This document shows positions 16,341 through 22,698 of a DNA stretch of 23,522 nt, one piece after another. This stretch comes from CAYMKL01 sp964390805 (GTDB lineage: Bacteria > Chloroflexota > Anaerolineae > VGOG01), in the NCBI GenBank assembly GCA_964390805.1, contig CAYMKL010000108.1, positions 1 to 23,522 of the forward strand, written 5' to 3'. The translations under genes were made by a program, and so were the position numbers. Below the pieces are notes generated by a model, which did not search any database, had not been told where the DNA came from, and saw only the letters and a program-made list of their open reading frames with translations. Every line of letters starts with the position of its first letter. The stretch's first letter is position 1.

Positions 16341-16395
16341 CTTTACCGAGATTTCACAATGTCTTCATTAAACCTTAACAAGACTCTGTTATAAT
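16341..16395 (+). promoter_or_regulatory. Promoter with four tandem 11-bp activator repeats (site A)
   Basis: Four back-to-back 11-bp units begin CTTTAC (16341), TTTCAC (16352), CTTCAT (16363) and CTTAAC (16374). A 5-nt link TCTGT and a perfect -10 TATAAT (16390-16395) follow. The -35 position reads ATTAAA, so there is no sigma-70 -35 box, as expected for an activator-dependent promoter. It drives the S2P-HtrA gene pair through a leader of about 175 nt. Sites B (22583) and C (22274) have the same layout. Confidence 0.75.
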
Positions 16396-16438
16396 GGAAT
16401 CGTGCAAAGATTGGCGAGAGTGAAAGAGTAAGGGGTCA

Positions 16439-16534
16439 ATGGGGCAACGAGATAACGAGCGACTCGTCAACGTGTTTCTCTTTGGCCTGTTACGCATTTC
16501 CAGAGGTAAGATCGCCCAACGGACTTGCGTCTAA
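16439..16534 (+). CDS. Possible 31-residue leader peptide in the S2P-HtrA 5' leader
   Basis: ATG 16439 opens 31 codons with a short hydrophobic middle (VNVFLFGLLRI) and basic ends. AAGGGG lies 3 nt upstream, closer than ideal. It sits wholly in the transcribed leader of the protease operon and ends 43 nt before it. I do not recognise the sequence. It could be a regulatory leader peptide or a chance open frame. Confidence 0.22.
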   Translation: MGQRDNERLVNVFLFGLLRISRGKIAQRTCV

Positions 16535-16577
16535 ATCAGTGAGATGGTGAGATAACTAACAGAAATGAGGTAGAGCT

Positions 16578-17738
16578 ATGCGTGGTTCAATCACTTTAGG
16601 TGAGGTTTTTGGTATTCCGATAAAAGTACACTCCAGTTGGTTTCTGGTCGCTGCCCTGATCACCTGGTCGCTGGCCGGCAGCTACTTTCCCCAGCAGTAT
16701 CCCGGCTGGGCCACGACGACCTATTGGGTCGTTGGCGCGGTGACGGCGGCCCTCTTTTTCGCTTCGGTGGTGCTCCACGAGCTGGGCCACTCGATGGTGG
16801 CGCGGCGCGAAAAGGTACCGGTGCGAGACATCACTCTGTTCATCTTTGGCGGTGTGGCGCAGATCCGCGACGAGCCCGAGACGCCCGGCGCCGAGTTCCG
16901 CATCGCCGTTGCTGGCCCACTGATCAGCCTGGCCCTGGCCGGCCTGTCTGGTCTGTTGAGCTTGGGAATCGCCGGTGCTGTTCCGCTGGCTGCTTCCCTC
17001 AGTTATCTGGCTCGGATTAACCTGACGTTGGCCCTGTTCAACCTGATCCCCGGCTTTCCGCTCGACGGTGGGCGGGTGCTGCGGGCGGTTCTCTGGAGAC
17101 TGGGCGGCAGCATCCGCACGGCGACGCGATGGGCGACCTGGGTCGGGCGCGGCGTGGCCTATCTGTTCATCTTCCTGGGTGTAGGCCAGATGTTCCTGGG
17201 TAGCTTCTTTGATGGCCTGTGGATCGTCTTCATCGGCTGGTTCCTCAACAACGCTGCCGAGTCCAGCTATCAGCAGGTCGCTCTGAAGGAGGTGCTCGCT
17301 GGCGTCACCGTCGGCGACGTCGCGACCCAGCGGTGCATCGCTGTGCCCGGCGATCTGAGGCTCAATCGCCTGGTAAGAGATCTCGTTCTTGGCGCGGGGC
17401 TCCGATGCTTCTTCGTTACAGATAACGGGCGCGTGATGGGACTGATCACACTGGACAATATCAGGGCTGTGCCCAGGGACCGGCATGGCGAATTGACTGC
17501 CAGCCAGGTCATGACGCCGGTGAACGCGCTCTTGCCCGCAGATTCCGACGATGACGTGTTGGCCTTGCTCCAGAGGATGGACGAGGCTAACTTAAGCCAG
17601 GTGCCGGTGATGGATAACGGGCACCCGCTGGGCGTGTTCACCCGAGAAAGTCTACTGCGTCACATTCGACTCCGCAACGAGCTGGGCATATGGCCCCTTC
17701 AAAAAACAGCAATACAAGAAATGGAGGCAGCAGCATGA
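16578..17738 (+). CDS. Site-2-type intramembrane metalloprotease (M50) with CBS domain pair
   Basis: Membrane zinc protease that cuts substrates within the bilayer; 386 residues. The zinc site is H67-E68-L-G-H71 (VVLHELGHSMVA) plus D163 in NLIPGFPLDGGR, both inside membrane segments. Hydrophobic segments lie near 20-36, 50-72, 108-134, 145-160, 190-208 and 212-224. Two CBS domains follow (about 245-300 and 308-365; VGDVATQRCIAV, then SQVMTPVNALLP), placing this in the CBS-bearing S2P group, where an adenine nucleotide may modulate activity. ATG 16578 has GAGG at 16567-16570. Its stop overlaps the HtrA start (ATGA), so the two proteases are made together, under the tandem-repeat promoter at 16341. 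No dedicated anti-sigma factor is seen next to it. Confidence 0.93.
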   Translation: MRGSITLGEVFGIPIKVHSSWFLVAALITWSLAGSYFPQQYPGWATTTYWVVGAVTAALFFASVVLHELGHSMVARREKVPVRDITLFIFGGVAQIRDEPETPGAEFRIAVAGPLISLALAGLSGLLSLGIAGAVPLAASLSYLARINLTLALFNLIPGFPLDGGRVLRAVLWRLGGSIRTATRWATWVGRGVAYLFIFLGVGQMFLGSFFDGLWIVFIGWFLNNAAESSYQQVALKEVLAGVTVGDVATQRCIAVPGDLRLNRLVRDLVLGAGLRCFFVTDNGRVMGLITLDNIRAVPRDRHGELTASQVMTPVNALLPADSDDDVLALLQRMDEANLSQVPVMDNGHPLGVFTRESLLRHIRLRNELGIWPLQKTAIQEMEAAA

Positions 17739-18877
17739 GACGAAGGAGATTTGCTTGGGGACTGGGGCTGTTGGCCCTGGTCCTGCTTAGTTGGACGTTA
17801 ATGGTTCAGTGGCCAGGGGTAAGCCGTGGCAAGGCTGCGGCCGCGCCCGTGGTCGAAGAAACAGTCACACCTGCTCTCTTGCTCAATGACCCCTTGGCCA
17901 TAGCCTACGCCGAGGAGCAACTGTTCATTGAGCTTTACGAGCGCGTCAGCCCTTCAGTGGTGCACATCGCCGTCACCACCCGCTCCAATGCGAGCGGCAG
18001 TGGCTCCGGCTTTGTTTGGGACACTGAGGGGCACATCGTCACCAACAACCACGTCGTCGCGAGCGCGACGCGCATCGAGGTAATCTTTGCTGACGACACC
18101 ACTGCCAAGGCCGAACTGGTGGGCGCCGACGTCGATAATGACCTGGCGGTGATAAAGGTTGACGTGACCGCCAGCCGCTTGCATCCGGTGGAATTGGGCG
18201 ACTCAGATGCGCTGCGGGTGGGCCAGCGGGCCATCGCCATCGGCAACCCCTTCGGTTTCGAGCAGACCATGACTACGGGCATCGTCAGCGCTCTGGGGCG
18301 GGTGGTGAGGCAAGAGAGCGGTTTCTCGCTGCCGCAGCTCATCCAGACCGACGCGGCTATCAATCCCGGCAACTCTGGCGGTCCGCTGCTGGATTCTCAC
18401 GGTCACGTCATCGGCGTGACGACCCTGATCTACTCCAATAGCGGCACCAGCGCCGGCATCGGCTTTGCCGTGCCGGTGGACACCGTCAAGCGGGTGGTGC
18501 CGCCCCTCATCACCACCGGGGGCTACGCCGATCCGTGGCTGGGCATTCAGGCAACCAGTATCACTTCTCTCCTTGCTGAGGAACTGAACTTGCCAGTGGA
18601 GGAGGGGGTGCTGGTGCAGAACGTCGTCGAGGATGGGCCGGCAGAGAAAGCCGGGCTGCGAGGTGGCAGCCGGCAGATAAGGCTCGAGGGTGAGCTCTTG
18701 GCAACTGGCGGCGACATCATCGTGGCCATAGACGGTGTCTCACTGCGGGATATGGACGACCTCATTGTGTACCTGTCCGACCATACGTCAGTTGGTCAGA
18801 GAGTGACATTGACCGTGCTCCGCAATGGCCGGCGGCAGCGCATTCAGGTCACGCTAGGCGAGCGGCCGGCGTCCTAG
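17735..18877 (+). CDS. HtrA/DegP-type serine protease with PDZ domain
   Basis: Membrane-anchored trypsin-like protease for envelope protein quality control; 380 residues. An Arg-rich start and one membrane segment (about 6-25, GLGLLALVLLSWTLMV) place the protease outside the cytoplasm. The catalytic triad is H106 (TNNHVVAS), D136 (DNDLAVIKV) and S214 (GNSGGPLL). One PDZ domain (about 265-378) has GLRGGS, a short insert, then GGDIIVAIDGVSL. I chose ATG 17735 because it overlaps the upstream stop (ATGA) and has GGAGG at 17723-17727; an in-frame ATG at 17690 would add 15 non-homologous residues. Coupling to a site-2 protease resembles a site-1/site-2 cascade, as with DegS-RseP, but here within one operon. 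Confidence 0.95.
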   Translation: MRRRRFAWGLGLLALVLLSWTLMVQWPGVSRGKAAAAPVVEETVTPALLLNDPLAIAYAEEQLFIELYERVSPSVVHIAVTTRSNASGSGSGFVWDTEGHIVTNNHVVASATRIEVIFADDTTAKAELVGADVDNDLAVIKVDVTASRLHPVELGDSDALRVGQRAIAIGNPFGFEQTMTTGIVSALGRVVRQESGFSLPQLIQTDAAINPGNSGGPLLDSHGHVIGVTTLIYSNSGTSAGIGFAVPVDTVKRVVPPLITTGGYADPWLGIQATSITSLLAEELNLPVEEGVLVQNVVEDGPAEKAGLRGGSRQIRLEGELLATGGDIIVAIDGVSLRDMDDLIVYLSDHTSVGQRVTLTVLRNGRRQRIQVTLGERPAS

Positions 18878-18888
18878 CCCCATCGCAG

Positions 18889-18925
18889 AAGCGGGAGGCG
18901 TGCAACGCCTCCCGCTTTGATTTTA
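18889..18925 (+). terminator. Intrinsic terminator after HtrA
   Basis: A 12-bp perfect stem, AAGCGGGAGGCG (18889-18900) with CGCCTCCCGCTT (18906-18917), a 5-nt loop TGCAA, then TGATTTT. It starts 12 nt after the HtrA stop. A near copy lies after the kinase remnant at 22015-22046 on the other strand. Confidence 0.85.
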
Positions 18926-19006
18926 GCACCCGTTTCAGCGAGGCCGAGATTGGACTTGAGAAGACCAGGAATGTCAACTGGCCAACAGATGAGCTCAGCA
19001 AACCGG

Positions 19007-19348
19007 TCACTTCTGTAGCCAGTCAGTCAGACGTTTTTTGATGTGTCCTAGTCGTTTCGAGGAGATATTGCCAAGACGTGCATTGATGACAGAGGCTTGT
19101 ACACTGGCTAAACGCGCTAACCGGACAACGGAACGAGCTTTCAGACCTGTGGCCGCATAATCGGAATCAGACGGATCAATTATCTCGTCAAATTGTGGAA
19201 CTGCTTGGTAAGTGCGCGAGGAGATCAGAGAAAGCAGTAAATCAGCATGGCGGCCAGGAGCAATGGCGACAATCAAAGCAGGGCGCAACTTTCCGGTTTG
19301 CAAATCAGTCTGAGGGAAACGGATTAGAACGACGTCGCCGGGTTTCAT
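19007..19348 (-). CDS. PemK/MazF-family toxin (type II toxin-antitoxin)
   Basis: A 113-residue PemK/MazF-fold protein, expected to be a ribosome-independent or mRNA-specific endoribonuclease. The family start MKPGDVVLIRFP, the conserved R22-P23 in GKLRPALIV and the second conserved block GLKARSVVRLARL (68-80) with S73 are all present. It overlaps the upstream antitoxin gene by four bases (ATGA), the usual antitoxin-first arrangement. It faces the HtrA gene tail-to-tail with the HtrA terminator in between. Target sequence cannot be inferred. Confidence 0.88.
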   Translation of the reverse strand: MKPGDVVLIRFPQTDLQTGKLRPALIVAIAPGRHADLLLSLISSRTYQAVPQFDEIIDPSDSDYAATGLKARSVVRLARLASVQASVINARLGNISSKRLGHIKKRLTDWLQK

Positions 19349-19581
19349 GGCTTATATATCTCCTGGGCGTCTTCCAAAGAGTATTCGATCTCATCGTCCT
19401 CACGAAAGAGTTGTCCAAGAGCGAAATCTTGCCATTGATTACTGCCCCACTCCACATAACTTGGAGTTATCTGTCGTCTTGCCATGACAAATAGGGCAAA
19501 GTCTGCAATCTGCTCAACAACATCATCGGGCAAGCTGTCAATTTGCCTATACAATTGCTCACGAATGGTCACGGTGGTCAT
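19345..19581 (-). CDS. Antitoxin partner of the PemK-like toxin (DUF2281-like)
   Basis: A 78-residue acidic protein. The N-terminal half (TVTIREQLYRQIDSLPDDVV, then EQIADFALFVMARR) forms a helix pair like that of DUF2281/VapB-like antitoxins. The tail (EDDEIEYSLEDAQEIYKP) is acidic and probably unstructured until it wraps the toxin. The gene precedes the toxin and overlaps it by ATGA. A near-consensus sigma-70 promoter lies directly upstream at 19641-19669. A DNA-binding fold for autoregulation is not obvious by eye. Confidence 0.8.
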   Translation of the reverse strand: MTTVTIREQLYRQIDSLPDDVVEQIADFALFVMARRQITPSYVEWGSNQWQDFALGQLFREDDEIEYSLEDAQEIYKP

Positions 19582-19640
19582 AATACTTACCTCACAAGAA
19601 GGATGAGAAACTATCCAGTTTACCAGCCGAGATCATCCAT

Positions 19641-19669
19641 ATTGTAACACGATGCTATATGCCTGTCAA
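19641..19669 (-). promoter_or_regulatory. Sigma-70 promoter of the toxin-antitoxin pair
   Basis: On the minus strand, TTGACA (19669-19664), a 17-nt spacer and TACAAT (19646-19641). This is a near-perfect housekeeping promoter about 60 nt before the antitoxin ATG. The region 19670-19810, beyond it, holds no gene that I can support. Confidence 0.8.
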
Positions 19670-19810
19670 GCCCCATGAGCCGAAGCTTACAAAGACGCCT
19701 CAAGAAGCTCCTCGACTTGATGCGCGAAGCTATCCGCTGGAAACCCCCATCCATTCGCGTGGAAAGAGGCGGCAATCAGCACGCACAGTAGATGCCCAGT
19801 CCGATTGGGG

Positions 19811-21019
19811 CTATCGCACCAGGGCACCTTCTTTGTATACCGTGATTCGCTCAAGATCCTGCAGAACCGTAATGTCGGACAGCGGGTCTCCATCAACCAC
19901 TAGAATATCTGCCAGTCTGCCAGCCTCCAGCGTGCCCACCTGTTCGCTCAAGAGACAGCACTCGCCAGCGTTCTTGGTTCCAGCGACGATGGCTTCCATT
20001 GCCGAAAGACCCCCTTCCTTCATCATCAACGCCAACTCGACGGCATTTGTGCCATGCATGTCGGTGATGAAGGCATCGGTGCCCAGGGCCACTTTGACAC
20101 CGGCCTCGCAAGCCCAGCGAAAGCAACCCTTCCCTTCTGCTACTAACCGGTCTTCCTTCTGCTTGGACACTTCACTGAGACCCGCCGAATCCCGCCGCTC
20201 TGAAAGAATCTTGGAAATGTGCAACGTTGGCACCAAAAAGACTCCCTTTGCCAAGAATAGGTCAATGGCCTCTTGATCTAACACGTCACCATGCTCGATG
20301 GACGTGACTCCAGCCCGCAGTGCGTGCTTTATGCCATCGTTGCCTTCGGCATGCGCCATCACCCCAGCGCCGCAGCGGCTGGCTTCTTCGGTGATCACTG
20401 CCAGTTCGGCTGGCGACCATTCCGCGATAAAAGGCGACCCCTGGGGAGCAACGACCCCGCCCGTGGTAAAAATCTTGACAAAGTCCACTCCCTCGCGGAG
20501 CACCTTGCGCATGGTCTTGCGCACATCTTCGACGCCATCACACACGCGCCAGCTATCCTCGTCCACGATCTGAGACCCGGAAGGAAATCGCAGCTCCATG
20601 AGCCCCCCGGTCTGTCCAATGGTGCCTGAGACAACGAGCCGCGGACCGGCAATGAGCCCCATCTCAAGGGCCTGACGGATTCCAGCGTCGGCCCCACCTG
20701 CATCACGGACGGTGGTGAATCCGGCTCGCAACGTCCGCTTGAGATTCTCGGCGGCCTGAAAGTAGGAGACAGCTTTGGGCGTGAATAGCCGCTGTTCCAG
20801 CGATGCTGAGGTAGCCATGATGTGCACGTGGGCGTCAATCAGCCCTGGCATGACGGTCTTGCCCGAAGCATCGGTGATTTCTGCCCCTTCGGGAATCTTG
20901 ACGGTCGTTGCAGGGCCCACCGCAGTGATCATCTTGCCCTCGACAAGCACCACAGCATCCCTGACTGGATCGCCGCCGTGTCCGTCAATCAATAGCCCTG
21001 TCTTGATTGCGTGTACCAT
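19811..21019 (-). CDS. Metal-dependent amidohydrolase (imidazolonepropionase/Xaa-Pro dipeptidase-like)
   Basis: Amidohydrolase-superfamily enzyme of 402 residues. Metal ligands: H64 and H66 (LIDAHVH), K182 (VDFVKIFTTGG, probable carbamylated bridge), H223 (MAHAEG), H243 (SIEHGD) and D315 (LGTDAF). The flanking beta-sandwich is built from both ends, with TVMPG near the N-terminus and GRLADILVVDGDPL near the C-terminus. This subgroup includes peptide-type hydrolases such as Xaa-Pro/Xaa-Arg carboxypeptidases; the substrate cannot be fixed by eye. No signal peptide. ATG 21019 has AAAGGAGAT just upstream. It lies 102 nt downstream of the methyltransferase on the same strand, with no clear promoter between, so the two may share a transcript. 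Confidence 0.92.
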   Translation of the reverse strand: MVHAIKTGLLIDGHGGDPVRDAVVLVEGKMITAVGPATTVKIPEGAEITDASGKTVMPGLIDAHVHIMATSASLEQRLFTPKAVSYFQAAENLKRTLRAGFTTVRDAGGADAGIRQALEMGLIAGPRLVVSGTIGQTGGLMELRFPSGSQIVDEDSWRVCDGVEDVRKTMRKVLREGVDFVKIFTTGGVVAPQGSPFIAEWSPAELAVITEEASRCGAGVMAHAEGNDGIKHALRAGVTSIEHGDVLDQEAIDLFLAKGVFLVPTLHISKILSERRDSAGLSEVSKQKEDRLVAEGKGCFRWACEAGVKVALGTDAFITDMHGTNAVELALMMKEGGLSAMEAIVAGTKNAGECCLLSEQVGTLEAGRLADILVVDGDPLSDITVLQDLERITVYKEGALVR

Positions 21020-21121
21020 ACATCTCCTTTCTCGATCACCAAAGCGACCTCGATTAGTGGGCCGGCTCTAGCGACTTGCTAGGTGTGCGCTCCTTCCTTG
21101 TTCATTCCGATGAGAGTTCCG

Positions 21122-21874
21122 CTACGCCTTCCTGAGCTTTCGGGCGCTGAAGACAGCGTGACCAGCAAGCATCCAGTGAACATCCACACCCACAAAGCCC
21201 GCCTTCTCAAGCCATTTGAGTTGATCGAACAAGGTTGACGGCTTGTCAATATCGTCGGGGTCAAGATACCAGAAGGTATTCCACCCTTCTCTGGCGAAGA
21301 AGTCAAAAGCCCCAGTATTCCCGTCAAGATCAATGGCCTGCTTCTGAACGACTTCATCCCACGTCTCAGCCGCGAGACGCTCTCCCGTTTCGTTGGTGTG
21401 CTCCACGATATCGGCAATGACAAACGCGCCCCCATCCACTAGCATCCGATGTACGTCGAAAAAGAGCTCTTGTTTCTGGGGCCCCGTGAGGTGGTGAATT
21501 GCCAGAGATGAGACAATGGCGTGGACAGGAAATCCAGGCCTTCTCCAGTCTACGGAGGCAAGGTCGAATGCGCTGCACCGAAACCTGTTTCCAAAGCGGG
21601 TGAGGCGTTCTCTGGCCCGCTGGAGCATCTCGACCGAACCGTCGAGCCCATGGACGGTGAACGACGGGAAGCTATCAAGCAGCACTTCGGCCAGCAGCCC
21701 CTCACCACAGCACAGCTCGAGAATGACGCCGGGACCATCAAGGTAGGAAAGGAGGGCAGCGATTATGTGCATCTGGTGGTCACGCTGGGGGACGAAGTAG
21801 CGACCGTAGTCAACGAATAGGCGGGAGATCTCTTCGTTCCAACCAGTTTGGCTAGCGGGGTTTTCTGTATTCAT
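21122..21874 (-). CDS. Class I SAM-dependent methyltransferase
   Basis: A 250-residue Rossmann-fold methyltransferase. Motif I is ILELCCGEG (51-59), where two cysteines replace the more usual D-G/A-x pair. D78 in HGLDGS is the acidic residue that binds the ribose. SSLAIHHL (122-129) is motif IV, and LVDGGAFVIAD (145-155) is the post-motif strand. It resembles the CmoA/small-molecule methyltransferase group; the target is unknown. No ribosome site is visible before ATG 21874, but a clear promoter lies at 21917-21945, giving a leader of about 36 nt. Confidence 0.88.
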   Translation of the reverse strand: MNTENPASQTGWNEEISRLFVDYGRYFVPQRDHQMHIIAALLSYLDGPGVILELCCGEGLLAEVLLDSFPSFTVHGLDGSVEMLQRARERLTRFGNRFRCSAFDLASVDWRRPGFPVHAIVSSLAIHHLTGPQKQELFFDVHRMLVDGGAFVIADIVEHTNETGERLAAETWDEVVQKQAIDLDGNTGAFDFFAREGWNTFWYLDPDDIDKPSTLFDQLKWLEKAGFVGVDVHWMLAGHAVFSARKLRKA

Positions 21875-21916
21875 CGGAGGTTAACCACATCTGCTGAGAG
21901 AGCTGAGCTTGATAGC

Positions 21917-21945
21917 ATTATACACCTGTGAAGTCAGAAATGCAA
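21917..21945 (-). promoter_or_regulatory. Sigma-70 promoter of the methyltransferase gene
   Basis: On the minus strand, TTGCAT (21945-21940), a 17-nt spacer and a perfect TATAAT (21922-21917), 42 nt before the ATG. Confidence 0.75.
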
Positions 21946-22014
21946 AACTCCTGAGGGCATGGGGGAAAAGGGACGGCTACCAGTACGCACAACACGATGC
22001 CCAGCCCGAAAAGC

Positions 22015-22046
22015 AAAAGCGGGGGGACGTACGCGCCTCCCGCTTT
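22015..22046 (-). terminator. Terminator-like hairpin behind the kinase remnant
   Basis: Read on the minus strand, AAAGCGGGAGG (22046-22036) can pair with CCCCCCGCTTT (22026-22016) with one mismatch, followed by the T-rich TGCTTTTC. It closely resembles the HtrA terminator at 18889. It lies 4 nt after the restored stop of the histidine-kinase remnant, as a terminator of that former gene would. Confidence 0.6.
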
Positions 22047-22049
22047 CTG

Positions 22050-22267
22050 CTAGGCACTTGCTGTATTCTTAGCTTCGCCGTGAACGGCCACCCGAGGCAA
22101 AGCGACCGCAAAACACTGCTCTGCCCGACGGGGCTTTCGACGGCGATGGTGCCATTCTGAGCCTCAACCAGCGCCTTGGCGATGGCCAGCCCCAAGCCGG
22201 TGCCTGACTCGCCCCGGGTGGCCTGCCCACGATAAAAGCGCTCGAAGATGTGAGGCAGCAACTCAGG
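22050..22267 (-). pseudogene. C-terminal remnant of a sensor histidine kinase, frameshifted
   Basis: Only the end of a kinase ATPase domain survives: PELLPHIFERFYRG (F-box region), then GTGLGLAIAKALVEAQNG (G2 box) and ESPVGQSSV. At 22106-22115 one base appears lost. The original frame runs on as nonsense, while the next frame reads AVALPRVAVHGEAKNTASA and stops at 22052-22050, a normal kinase C-terminus. The dimerisation domain, phospho-histidine and N box are absent. The break lies at about 22270, right where the tandem-repeat promoter on the other strand begins. It is not functional as a kinase. Confidence 0.8.
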
Positions 22268-22273
22268 CTTGAT

Positions 22274-22328
22274 TTTTACCGAACCTTCATAATTTCTTTA
22301 TTGAATCTTTACGAAAACCTGATATAAT
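22274..22328 (+). promoter_or_regulatory. Promoter with four tandem 11-bp activator repeats (site C)
   Basis: Units begin TTTTAC (22274), CTTCAT (22285), CTTTAT (22296) and CTTTAC (22307); then the link CCTGA and -10 TATAAT (22323-22328). The -35 position reads ATTGAA. It drives the small membrane protein gene at 22384. Unit length, unit number and link length are identical to sites A and B. Confidence 0.75.
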
Positions 22329-22349
22329 AGGGTTGCGTAGGAATAACTG

Positions 22350-22366
22350 CATGTCTCTCGGACATG
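22350..22366 (+). other. Small leader hairpin before the small-protein ribosome site
   Basis: CATGTC (22350-22355) pairs with GACATG (22361-22366) around a 5-nt loop. It abuts the Shine-Dalgarno region, so it could affect initiation. It is short and could be chance. Confidence 0.3.
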
Positions 22367-22383
22367 GAGGGAGGTGAATGTTA

Positions 22384-22551
22384 ATGAGAGGGCGCAGATT
22401 CAGACCCTTTAGGCGACCCTTCTTTCGCCCCAGGCCGTGGCGCCCAAGAAGGCTCTGGAGGCCGTTTGGCTGTGGGGGCTGTCTACTCTACCCGCTGTTG
22501 GGTGTGCTGGCCATCTTTCTGTTGGTCCTGTTGATAAGACTGATCGCTTGA
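22384..22551 (+). CDS. Small Arg/Pro/Phe-rich single-span membrane protein
   Basis: A 55-residue protein. The N-terminal half is extremely basic and repetitive (RGRRFRPFRRPFFRPRPW, then RPRRLWRPFG). Two cysteines follow (GCGGC), and the C-terminal half is a single membrane span (LLYPLLGVLAIFLLVLLIRL). ATG 22384 has a perfect GGAGGTGA at 22370-22377; ATG 22378 is an alternative start adding two residues. It has its own activator-type promoter (22274-22328). I do not recognise a family. The layout, with a cationic cytoplasmic or surface tail plus an anchor, suggests binding to an anionic partner such as phospholipid, nucleic acid or a membrane protein. Good ribosome site, promoter and clear amphipathic division make it likely to be real. 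Confidence 0.68.
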   Translation: MRGRRFRPFRRPFFRPRPWRPRRLWRPFGCGGCLLYPLLGVLAIFLLVLLIRLIA

Positions 22552-22582
22552 TGAATCAGGCGACGAACAACCCTGGTTCCAC

Positions 22583-22637
22583 CTTTACCAGAGTTTCATC
22601 GCTTCTTCATCAAATCTTTACGGCAGTCTGTTATAAT
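22583..22637 (+). promoter_or_regulatory. Promoter with four tandem 11-bp activator repeats (site B)
   Basis: Units begin CTTTAC (22583), TTTCAT (22594), CTTCAT (22605) and CTTTAC (22616); then TCTGT and -10 TATAAT (22632-22637). The -35 position reads ATCAAA. It aligns to site A without gaps over 60 nt (41 identical by my count). It drives the ABC ATPase at 22699. Confidence 0.75.
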
Positions 22638-22698
22638 GTATCGGGCCCAAAAAACTATGCCCTCAAATGTGGGGGTGAGGAGGTAGGAGCAGTGAGCA

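Noticed and set aside
16596..17486. A 296-residue minus-strand open frame opposite the S2P gene
   Set aside because: Composition is that of an antisense shadow (Q/D/P-rich), with no recognisable motifs.
19687..19896. A minus-strand 69-codon open frame after the amidohydrolase
   Set aside because: It overlaps the amidohydrolase C-terminus, lacks a ribosome site and matches nothing I recognise.
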